From the NCBI GenBank assembly GCA_030590745.1, contig JAUVCS010000076.1:1-5491 (forward strand): a DNA stretch of 5,491 nt, given 5' to 3'. Below the pieces are notes generated by a model, which searched no databases, was not told the DNA's origin, and worked only from the letters and a program-made list of their open reading frames with translations. Numbering within the stretch: the first letter of the stretch is position 1; every line of letters starts with the position of its first letter. Made by a program: the position numbers and the translations under genes. This DNA is from Desulfuromusa sp. (GTDB taxonomy: Bacteria; Desulfobacterota; Desulfuromonadia; Desulfuromonadales; Geopsychrobacteraceae). Shown piece by piece: positions 1 to 4,625 of the stretch.

Positions 1-123
1 ATGAAAACGGTTCTCGTCGGGGAGGAACAATCGATCACACAGGAATATGATTATCTCGACGCACAATTGGTCCGCTCGGCAGATATTGGAAAGCTCCTCG
101 ATCAATGGTTGGGGATAGACTGA
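1..123 (+). CDS. C-terminal end of an unidentified protein (possible HAD-family phosphatase tail)
   Basis: An open frame runs from the first base to a TGA at 121-123, giving 40 residues. The frame opens with ATG at base 1, but this is probably an internal methionine of a gene cut by the window edge, because nothing upstream can be seen. The opening MKTVLVGEE resembles the strand late in HAD-type hydrolases (pyrimidine 5'-nucleotidase-like), usually written GMKTVLVG, and the rest ([21 protein letters not shown]) resembles the short 'ADYVI..L.DL..LL' end of those proteins. The catalytic aspartates would lie upstream and cannot be checked. The stop is followed after one base by the dtd start codon, so the two genes are very likely co-transcribed and translationally coupled. 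The reading frame is fairly certain; the family is a guess. Confidence 0.45.
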   Translation: MKTVLVGEEQSITQEYDYLDAQLVRSADIGKLLDQWLGID

Positions 124-124
124 A

Positions 125-574
125 ATGCGGGCGGTTGTTCAACGGGTGAGTCGTGCTGGAGTCACGGTTAATGGTGTACAGATTTCAGCTATCGGCACCG
201 GGTTGCTGGTTCTGTTGGGTGTTGAAGTTGGAGATGACGAAAAATCAGCAGAATATCTGGCAAAAAAGATCGCTGAATTGAGAATTTTCGAGGATGATGC
301 GGAAAAAATGAACCTTTCAGTTCTTGATTGTGGGGGTGAAGTGCTGGTTGTTTCGCAATTTACTTTGTTGGCTGATTGTCGCAAAGGTCGTCGACCGGGG
401 TTCTCTGCCGCGGCTGCGGCGGAACTGGCCGAGCGACTTTGTGAATATTTTGTTGATCAGTTAAAACCATATGGGCTTAAGGTGTCCACCGGTCAGTTCA
501 GGACGGACATGGCTGTCGATTTGATCAATGACGGACCAGTCACTATCCTGCTTGATAGTCGGAAAATTTTTTGA
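125..574 (+). CDS. dtd: D-aminoacyl-tRNA deacylase (DTD)
   Basis: DTD hydrolyses the ester bond of tRNAs mischarged with D-amino acids or glycine, as a homodimer in the cytoplasm, so that tRNA is recycled and D-residues stay out of proteins. The 149-residue product has the normal family length (about 145-150). It opens with the family signature [15 protein letters not shown]. It carries SQFTL at 77-81, containing the active-site Ser77 and Thr80 of the family, and NDGPVT at 135-140, whose Gly-Pro (137-138) is the cis-dipeptide that enforces chirality in the partner subunit. FSAAAAAE at 93-100 is the usual helix start. The ATG lies one base after the upstream stop, with the G-rich TTGGTTGGGG as a poor ribosome site, so translation is probably coupled. 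No key residue is missing. A structured 86-base gap separates it from the next gene. Confidence 0.96.
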   Translation: MRAVVQRVSRAGVTVNGVQISAIGTGLLVLLGVEVGDDEKSAEYLAKKIAELRIFEDDAEKMNLSVLDCGGEVLVVSQFTLLADCRKGRRPGFSAAAAAELAERLCEYFVDQLKPYGLKVSTGQFRTDMAVDLINDGPVTILLDSRKIF

Positions 575-585
575 CTGGAGCTTTG

Positions 586-656
586 TGGGTCGTAGTAACC
601 CAGGAGTGCAGCAGGCTGCTAACTATTGCAGACTTACTAACTCCGGGTTAAGGAGG
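586..656 (+). promoter_or_regulatory. Candidate two-state RNA leader controlling access to the downstream ribosome site
   Basis: The non-coding gap after dtd holds mutually exclusive pairings. In one state TAACCC (596-601) and GGAGT (603-607) pair with ACTCC (640-644) and GGGTTA (645-650): 11 base pairs with a single bulged A at 602, enclosing a small GCAG/CTGC hairpin (608-611 with 616-619). This leaves the strong Shine-Dalgarno AAGGAGG (650-656) almost entirely outside the stem. In the other state TGGGT (586-590) pairs with ACCCA (598-602), and CTCC (641-644) pairs with GGAG (652-655), hiding the Shine-Dalgarno. The pairings are seen directly; a regulatory role is inference. I do not recognise a known riboswitch class. 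It could also be a chance fold, a protein-binding dyad or a decayed terminator, although no T-tract follows. Confidence 0.4.
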
Positions 657-660
657 ATTT

Positions 661-1182
661 ATGCGAAGGATTTTATCTCTACTGGTGGTGATGGTTTTTT
701 TAAGTGTGACGGCACAAGCAATGACCTATTCTTGTCGCGACAAGCAAGGGCAATTGTATATGACCGACAACTTGCAATCACTTCCCCCTGAATGTCTTGG
801 CCGAACTAATGCGACACAGGGAGAGGGCTCTGATAACCTGAGTTTTGTTCCCGAACAAAAACCCACACAGGGATCGGGAGAGGGTTTTCAGGAAGCTGTC
901 AGTAATGCCACGCGTGAACAGAAAGAGCGAAAAGAGTGGTTTGATAATTTATTGCCACGAGTTGAAAACGTCATAATGAAATATCAACAGGCGAGGAAGC
1001 AAATATATGATACAACTCGCAGTGGAAGAGTCCGTTATCTGGAGCTTATGAGTGAGGCAAGAGAACAGCTACAACAAGCTCTTGCAGAAAAGCAGCAAAT
1101 ATTAGCTGAAATTTCCGGACCAAAAATTTCACGTAAAGACCGAGGGAAAATTACTTTTATGCTGGATGAGATAAAGGATTGA
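661..1182 (+). CDS. Small exported DUF4124-like protein with C-terminal coiled coil
   Basis: The start is well fixed by AAGGAGG four bases before the ATG. Residues 1-20 form a signal peptide: MRR, a hydrophobic core, and a SVTAQA cleavage site. The mature N-terminus (about 21-47) reads as a DUF4124-like module, with YSCRDKQGQLYMTDNLQSLP and then EC, a short beta unit found at the front of many exported proteobacterial proteins. The only two cysteines, C25 and C45, flank this module and could form a disulfide. Residues 48-82 are a Gly/Ser/Gln-rich linker. Residues 83-150 are highly charged and heptad-like (EQKERKEWF, ARKQIY, EAREQLQQALAEKQQILAE), suggesting a coiled coil. No enzyme motif, lipobox or C-terminal membrane segment is seen. 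The function is unknown; a periplasmic structural or assembly role is conceivable. It lies 86 bases after dtd and ends at a bidirectional terminator. Confidence 0.8.
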   Translation: MRRILSLLVVMVFLSVTAQAMTYSCRDKQGQLYMTDNLQSLPPECLGRTNATQGEGSDNLSFVPEQKPTQGSGEGFQEAVSNATREQKERKEWFDNLLPRVENVIMKYQQARKQIYDTTRSGRVRYLELMSEAREQLQQALAEKQQILAEISGPKISRKDRGKITFMLDEIKD

Positions 1183-1183
1183 T

Positions 1184-1217
1184 AACCAAACAGGCCCCGT
1201 TTGGAGCCTGTTTGGTT
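1184..1217. terminator. Probable bidirectional terminator between convergent genes
   Basis: AACCAAACAGGC (1184-1195) and GCCTGTTTGGTT (1206-1217) form a perfect 12-bp inverted repeat with a 10-base loop. It begins one base after the stop of the DUF4124-like gene and ends eight bases before the complement of the trxA stop, just where two convergent genes need a shared terminator. There is no long T-run on either side; the T-rich stem end (TTTGGTT) is the only such element, so termination may be moderate or may act mainly by protecting 3' ends. Confidence 0.7.
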
Positions 1218-1224
1218 GTAAGGA

Positions 1225-1554
1225 TTACAGCGCTTTTTGCAGTAAAGCTTCTACCTGCTTTTTCGGTACAGCACCAACCAGTTGATCAACAATTTCTCCA
1301 TCCTTGAACAGAATCATGGTTGGAATGCCACGCACACCATATTGACCGGGGGTTGCGGGATTTTCATCGACATTAACCTTGCCAATCTTGATTCGTCCCT
1401 CATATTCATCGGCAAGTTGGTCCAGTACCGGTGCAATCGCTTTACAGGGGGCACACCAGGTTGCCCAGAAATCGACAACAACCGGGATATCAGATTTCAG
1501 AACATCGGCATCAAATTGTGCATCAGTGAATTCAAAAACTTTGTCGCTGGCCAT
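1225..1554 (-). CDS. trxA: Thioredoxin with WCAPC active site
   Basis: A cytoplasmic protein-disulfide reductase that is recharged by thioredoxin reductase and feeds electrons to ribonucleotide reductase, peroxiredoxins and similar partners. The 109-residue product is the usual single-domain length. It shows VVVDFWATWCAPCKAIAPVLD (about 25-45), with redox cysteines C34 and C37, the buried Asp28, and the cis-proline P78 in GIPTM, followed by FKDGE and a C-terminal helix. No signal peptide is present. The active site is WCAPC rather than the commoner WCGPC, a natural variant that should alter redox potential only slightly. The start is supported by AAGGAG (complement of 1561-1566), six bases upstream of the ATG. 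The gene stands alone: divergent from the SIS gene and convergent with the DUF4124-like gene. No reductase gene is nearby in this window. Confidence 0.97.
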   Translation of the reverse strand: MASDKVFEFTDAQFDADVLKSDIPVVVDFWATWCAPCKAIAPVLDQLADEYEGRIKIGKVNVDENPATPGQYGVRGIPTMILFKDGEIVDQLVGAVPKKQVEALLQKAL

Positions 1555-1616
1555 CAGTTTCTCCTTTTTCCTATTTTGAGTAAATTTGTAATAAAGATAT
1601 GTTTAGAAAATACCAG

Positions 1617-1644
1617 TTCCCAAATATATAGCAAATTTTGGGAA
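1617..1644. repeat. 8-bp inverted repeat over the trxA promoter (possible operator)
   Basis: TTCCCAAA (1617-1624) and TTTGGGAA (1637-1644) are perfect inverted repeats separated by 12 AT-rich bases, 28 bp in all. One arm touches the proposed trxA -10 box and the other lies between the -10 and -35. The half-site size and spacing would suit a dimeric regulator, but no regulator gene or known consensus is identified. Confidence 0.4.
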
Positions 1645-1650
1645 AATCAA
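1623..1650 (-). promoter_or_regulatory. Possible sigma-70 promoter for trxA
   Basis: Read on the minus strand, TTGATT (1650-1645) and TATATT (1628-1623) are separated by 16 bases. Transcription would start near 1616 and give a leader of about 60 bases before the trxA ATG at 1554. The surrounding sequence is AT-rich, so other -10-like hexamers exist and the exact assignment is uncertain. Confidence 0.4.
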
Positions 1651-1676
1651 GTTGTAATCAGTTTATCTCCCCTTGC

Positions 1677-1705
1677 TTGACAGTGACGATGTGGCTTCAT
1701 ATCAT
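1677..1705 (+). promoter_or_regulatory. Sigma-70 promoter for the SIS-domain gene
   Basis: A perfect -35 box TTGACA (1677-1682) is followed by exactly 17 bases and TATCAT (1700-1705), five of six matches to the -10 consensus. Transcription would start near 1712, giving a leader of about 50 bases before the ATG at 1761. This divides the divergent intergenic region so that trxA and the SIS gene each have their own promoter. Confidence 0.75.
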
Positions 1706-1750
1706 AACCGGATTGCAGGAGTGAGGGCTTTACCATTCCAGTTTTTTAAT

Positions 1751-1754
1751 GGAG
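1751..1754 (+). promoter_or_regulatory. Ribosome binding site that fixes the SIS gene start at 1761
   Basis: GGAG at 1751-1754 lies six bases before ATG 1761. It overlaps the in-frame ATG at 1749, which has only a T-run and no Shine-Dalgarno sequence in front of it, so the upstream ATG is unlikely to be used. A weak hairpin, CCATT (1733-1737) with AATGG (1748-1752), could partly cover this site. Confidence 0.65.
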
Positions 1755-1760
1755 ATAGAA

Positions 1761-2339
1761 ATGGATCAGCGAATATCTACAACCTGTCGCCAGGCGGTTG
1801 AGTTGTGCGAAAAATTTTGTCGGGAACAGAATAATCAATTGATCCTGCTGGCTAAACAGCTTGGTACCCTGTTTACCGAAGGGGGCCATCTGTTAGTTGC
1901 CGGGAATGGCCCTCTGCAACCGGTTGCACAGCAATTGGCCAGTCAATTCTCTTTCAAACTTGGTTTTGACCGTCCGGTTCTTCCGGCAATATGCCTTGGC
2001 AGTGACCCGGTTTTGAACGGTCAGATGATAGCCGCAGGGCAGTTTGAGCAGCATTTAGTGCGTCATTATCGGGCGTTAAATACCCAGCAGTCTCTTCTTC
2101 TGCTTCTCAATGATGGCTCAACGGCAGCATCACTCATAAAATTACGTGATGAAGTGCTAGAGAATGAGCAGGCGGTTGTCTTGATTTCTGGAGATTGTCA
2201 GAATGACCCGTTACGTAGTGCCGATGTTGGTATCTGTCTTGATCTGGCAACAAAAGTTGTTCCGCGACAGATTGAACTTGCCCAGTTTGTTGGTCACCTG
2301 TTATGTGAACTGGTCGAAGCCGAATTGTTTGGCCGTTAA
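1761..2339 (+). CDS. SIS-domain protein of the GmhA/DiaA type with a degenerate active site
   Basis: The 192-residue product has the length and order of sedoheptulose-7-phosphate isomerase (GmhA) and the DnaA-binding protein DiaA: an N-terminal helix pair (1-40), the GGHLLVAGNG strand-loop (41-50), DRPVLPAICLGSD (70-82, matching the family's ERPxLPAIxLxxD), a hydrophobic strand LLLLL (112-116), VVLISGD (139-145), and a final helix GHLLCELVEAELF (178-190). The functional residues differ. The phosphosugar loop GNGGSA is GNGPLQ (48-53) and the STSGNS loop reads LNDGST. By eye, E. coli GmhA His61 and Glu65 align with Gln58 and Gln62, and Gln172 and His180 with Ile171 and Ala174. Isomerase activity is therefore unlikely. 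A binding or scaffolding role, DiaA-like or otherwise, is inference. It has its own promoter, and a second promoter follows before ccsA. The fold is quite certain; the function is unknown. Confidence 0.85.
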   Translation: MDQRISTTCRQAVELCEKFCREQNNQLILLAKQLGTLFTEGGHLLVAGNGPLQPVAQQLASQFSFKLGFDRPVLPAICLGSDPVLNGQMIAAGQFEQHLVRHYRALNTQQSLLLLLNDGSTAASLIKLRDEVLENEQAVVLISGDCQNDPLRSADVGICLDLATKVVPRQIELAQFVGHLLCELVEAELFGR

Positions 2340-2350
2340 AGTGTTAAAGT
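2335..2350 (+). repeat. Tandem 8-base repeat across the SIS gene stop codon
   Basis: GTTAAAGT occurs twice back to back (2335-2342 and 2343-2350), with the first copy containing the TAA stop. It looks like a small replication-slippage duplication. A second TAA is thereby created, but in another frame. No function is proposed. Confidence 0.4.
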
Positions 2351-2361
2351 GATGAAACCAG

Positions 2362-2390
2362 TTGACTGATTTTGTTCTGAAAAATACAAT
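2362..2390 (+). promoter_or_regulatory. Sigma-70 promoter for the ccsA-hemA-hemC operon
   Basis: TTGACT (2362-2367) and TACAAT (2385-2390) each match five of six consensus bases and are spaced by exactly 17. The predicted start near 2397 gives a leader of about 59 bases. A 6-bp dyad, CTGATT (2366-2371) with AATCAG (2388-2393), overlaps both boxes and could be an operator, although it may be chance. No terminator is visible between the SIS gene stop and this promoter, so some readthrough from the SIS gene is possible. Confidence 0.7.
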
Positions 2391-2455
2391 CAGACGGTTG
2401 AGTTGTCTTCATATGATGTGATCGGTTAATAACCAGAAGGGATATTACGGGAACC

Positions 2456-3283
2456 ATGACTCTGCTATCCGGTATCACCACTCTGATTTATCTTATTGCG
2501 AGTATCTTTTATCTGGTCTCGATGATTGGTAAACGGCCACAAGCTGGCGGTATCGGTCGTTGGTTTTTACTGGGTGGAATTATCCTGCATGCGACCTGTT
2601 TCGGGGTTCGTCATTCGGTGACGGGGGGGACCCCGGTGACCAGTTTGCACGAATCGCTGGCTTTTTTTGCCTGGTGTCTGATTCTACTGTTTTTGTTGCT
2701 GGATCTTCGTTTTCATCTCTCAGTGATGGGAGCATTTGCCGCCCCATCAGCGTTTTTATTGATGATTGCCAGTGCCCTCAGCCCGGATATCGTGGTGCAG
2801 ATTGATCCAGTTTTACAAAGCTGGCTATTTCCTGTTCATATCATTTTCGCTTTTCTGGGAAATGCTGCTTTTGCTCTTTCTTTCGGCGCTGGAGTCATGT
2901 ATCTGCTGCAGAACCGGATGTTGAAAAGTAAACGGTTTACTGGGATCTATCAGCTATTACCTTCTTTAGATACTCTGGACAAGGTTAATTATACTTGCCT
3001 GAGTGTCGGTTTTCCCCTGATGACATTGGGAATTATCAGTGGTGCTTTTTGGGCCAATATCGCCTGGGGCTCCTATTGGAGCTGGGATCCTAAAGAAACC
3101 TGGGCACTACTGACCTGGCTCCTCTATGCAGTGCTGCTCCACGGTCGTTTGACGGTGGGTTGGCGTGGCCGGCGGGCGGCAATTTTTTCAATCATTGCCT
3201 TTGTTTTCCTCTTGTTTACCTTCCTTGGGGTCAATCTACTCCTCGGTGGTTACCATACCTTTGAGGCTTTTTCCGCCCTATGA
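2456..3283 (+). CDS. ccsA: CcsA/ResC-type cytochrome c biogenesis (heme-handling) membrane protein
   Basis: A polytopic inner-membrane protein of the CcsA/CcmC/HemX superfamily that brings heme to apocytochrome c outside the membrane in system II maturation. The 275 residues contain about eight hydrophobic segments (roughly 4-23, 36-50, 66-84, 88-108, 124-150, 182-200, 214-230, 241-264). The diagnostic tryptophan-rich WWD heme-binding stretch spans 199-221 (FWANIAWGSYW, then WDPKETWALLTW). Candidate heme-ligand histidines are H65 in SLHES, H128 in FPVH, H229 in LLHG, and H267 in GGYHTF. Naming varies: the same family is called ccsB in some schemes, and Bacillus HemX, which modulates HemA levels, is related and also sits in a hem operon, so a HemX-like role is possible. 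No ResB/Ccs1 partner is in the window. The start is the only ATG available in this frame; its ribosome site (CGGGA, 2448-2452) is weak. It is the first gene of the operon. Confidence 0.9.
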   Translation: MTLLSGITTLIYLIASIFYLVSMIGKRPQAGGIGRWFLLGGIILHATCFGVRHSVTGGTPVTSLHESLAFFAWCLILLFLLLDLRFHLSVMGAFAAPSAFLLMIASALSPDIVVQIDPVLQSWLFPVHIIFAFLGNAAFALSFGAGVMYLLQNRMLKSKRFTGIYQLLPSLDTLDKVNYTCLSVGFPLMTLGIISGAFWANIAWGSYWSWDPKETWALLTWLLYAVLLHGRLTVGWRGRRAAIFSIIAFVFLLFTFLGVNLLLGGYHTFEAFSAL

Positions 3284-3309
3284 TCAAAGTCTGGTGTGCT
3301 AATTTATGA
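3280..3309 (+). CDS. Nine-codon mini-reading frame linking ccsA and hemA
   Basis: ATG at 3280 overlaps the ccsA stop (ATGA, 3280-3283) and opens a frame encoding MIKVWCANL, whose TGA (3307-3309) overlaps the hemA ATG (ATGA, 3306-3309). Ribosomes ending ccsA could restart here and end again exactly at hemA. hemA has no clear Shine-Dalgarno sequence, which makes a relay plausible. The peptide itself probably has no function. The geometry is seen directly; translation is inference, and chance occurrence is possible. Confidence 0.3.
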   Translation: MIKVWCANL

Positions 3310-4610
3310 ATATTATTGTGGTGGGGTTAAGTCACCATACCGCCCCTGTAGAAATAAGGGAAAAAGTTGCCTTCCCGCAGGAGGCAATGGCGATCCCGTT
3401 ACAACAGATGTTACAGTTGCCGTCGGTTACCGAAGCGGTCATTGTTTCAACCTGTAATCGGGTTGAGCTCTATGCTGTCAGCCGTCAGGAGTATGTTGCG
3501 ACATCAGAACTTAAACGGTTTCTTGCCAATTTTCACGATCTAGCCCCGGAAACATTACAAGAGCATCTTTACTCTTTCTCTGGAACTGAAGCGATCCAGC
3601 ATGTTTTGCGGGTTGCCGCTAGTCTCGATTCAATGGTGATTGGAGAACCGCAGATTCTTGGTCAGATCAAGACCGCTTACGCTCACGCCTGTGAATGTAA
3701 TGCTGCGGGGGTGATTCTTAACCGATTTTTGCGTAAGGCCTTTTCGGTTGCTAAACGGGTACGTAATGAAACTGCTATTGCCAGCAATGCCGTTTCGATC
3801 TCCTTTGCTGCGGTTGAACTAGCGCGTAAAATTTTTGATTCCCTGGAAAATAAAACCGTTATGTTAATCGGTGCAGGTGAAATGTGTGAACTGGCAGCAA
3901 AGCACTTTGTCAATAATGGGGTCTCCAAGGTTTTAGTCACCAACCGGACTTTCAGCCGAGCCGAAAAGCTTGCGGCTGAATTCGATGGTGTTGCCGTCAG
4001 TTTCGATAATTTCCAGGAGCAGCTTCACCGGGTTGATATTGTCCTTTCGTCAACCGGGGCCCCCGATTATGTTCTTTCTGCAAAAAAGCTCAAGGAAGTG
4101 AGCAAAGCACGGCGCTATAAGCCGATGTTTCTGATCGATATTGCCGTGCCACGGGATATCGACCCGACTGCCAATAAGCTGGATAGCATCTACCTTTATG
4201 ATGTTGATGATCTGCAAGGGGTGGTTCAGGCCAATCTGAAAGGGCGGCAGAAAGAGGCAGCCCGGGCGGAACTGATTGTCGCTGCCGAGGTTGAGCAGTT
4301 CTGCAGTTGGCTTACCACCCTTGAAGTTAAGCCGACAATTGTTGCCCTGCGGCAGCAGATGGAACAGATCAGGCAAGGTGAAGTAGAAAAAACCTTGAGT
4401 AATTTGAGTGGGTTGGCTGACAAAGAGCGTCAGGCAATTGAATCTATGTCGAATGCAATTATTAATAAAATTCTTCATCATCCTACCCATATTTTAAAAC
4501 AGAAAAGTAGCGGGGCAGATGGCAGCCTCTATGTTGATGCCACCCGGACTTTATTTGACCTGCCAGATGCCGTTACATCAGATCCAGACTCTGATGAAAC
4601 TAACCAGTAA
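3306..4610 (+). CDS. hemA: Glutamyl-tRNA reductase
   Basis: HemA reduces glutamyl-tRNA(Glu) with NADPH to glutamate-1-semialdehyde, the first committed step of C5-pathway tetrapyrrole (heme, siroheme, B12) synthesis in the cytoplasm. At 434 residues it is full length. The N-terminal catalytic domain starts MNIIVVGLSHHTAPVEIRE and carries STCNRVE at 48-54 with the nucleophile Cys50, followed by SLDSMVIGEPQILGQIK (106-122). The NADPH Rossmann domain has VMLIGAGEM (185-193) and VTNRTFSRAEKLA (211-223). FLIDIAVPRDIDP (275-287) is the next family block. A helical dimerisation domain ends with HPTHILK (392-398), then a short acidic tail. The start is fixed by family alignment. It has no evident ribosome site and lies 22 bases after ccsA, with a mini-frame overlapping both genes, so translation is probably coupled. 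The N-terminus shows no di-lysine of the Salmonella proteolysis-signal kind. Confidence 0.97.
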   Translation: MNIIVVGLSHHTAPVEIREKVAFPQEAMAIPLQQMLQLPSVTEAVIVSTCNRVELYAVSRQEYVATSELKRFLANFHDLAPETLQEHLYSFSGTEAIQHVLRVAASLDSMVIGEPQILGQIKTAYAHACECNAAGVILNRFLRKAFSVAKRVRNETAIASNAVSISFAAVELARKIFDSLENKTVMLIGAGEMCELAAKHFVNNGVSKVLVTNRTFSRAEKLAAEFDGVAVSFDNFQEQLHRVDIVLSSTGAPDYVLSAKKLKEVSKARRYKPMFLIDIAVPRDIDPTANKLDSIYLYDVDDLQGVVQANLKGRQKEAARAELIVAAEVEQFCSWLTTLEVKPTIVALRQQMEQIRQGEVEKTLSNLSGLADKERQAIESMSNAIINKILHHPTHILKQKSSGADGSLYVDATRTLFDLPDAVTSDPDSDETNQ

Positions 4611-4625
4611 TATTGAGGAGTTTCT

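Noticed and set aside
1..123. A complete 40-residue small protein beginning at base 1
   Set aside because: The start coincides with the window edge and the sequence reads like the end of a larger protein, so it is treated as partial.
571..598. TTGACT (571-576) with TAGTAA (593-598) as a promoter for the DUF4124-like gene
   Set aside because: The -10 match is poor (three of six) and the -35 overlaps the dtd stop; co-transcription with dtd is at least as likely.
586..600. GGGTCGT at 587-593 resembles the opening of the ZTP (pfl) riboswitch
   Set aside because: The required partner GCGACCC and the later CCGCCTGGG-like block are absent, so the match is superficial.
528..791. Plus-strand open frame of 87 codons overlapping the end of dtd and the start of the DUF4124-like gene
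   Set aside because: It overlaps two well-supported genes in another frame, has no ribosome site or recognisable motif, and crosses the structured gap; it is a shadow frame.
1282..1680. Plus-strand open frame antisense to trxA running into the intergenic region
   Set aside because: Thioredoxin motifs on the minus strand are unequivocal, and the antisense frame ends inside promoter sequence.
1749..1760. Upstream ATG start for the SIS gene, adding four residues
   Set aside because: It has no Shine-Dalgarno sequence; its own ATGGAG forms the ribosome site for the ATG at 1761.
2340..2455. Possible terminator after the SIS gene
   Set aside because: The only dyad there is short, has a 16-base loop and overlaps a strong promoter; there is no GC-rich stem followed by a T-run.
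4050..4490. Minus-strand open frame opposite hemA
   Set aside because: It lies wholly antisense to a conserved enzyme with intact motifs and shows no domain or ribosome site.
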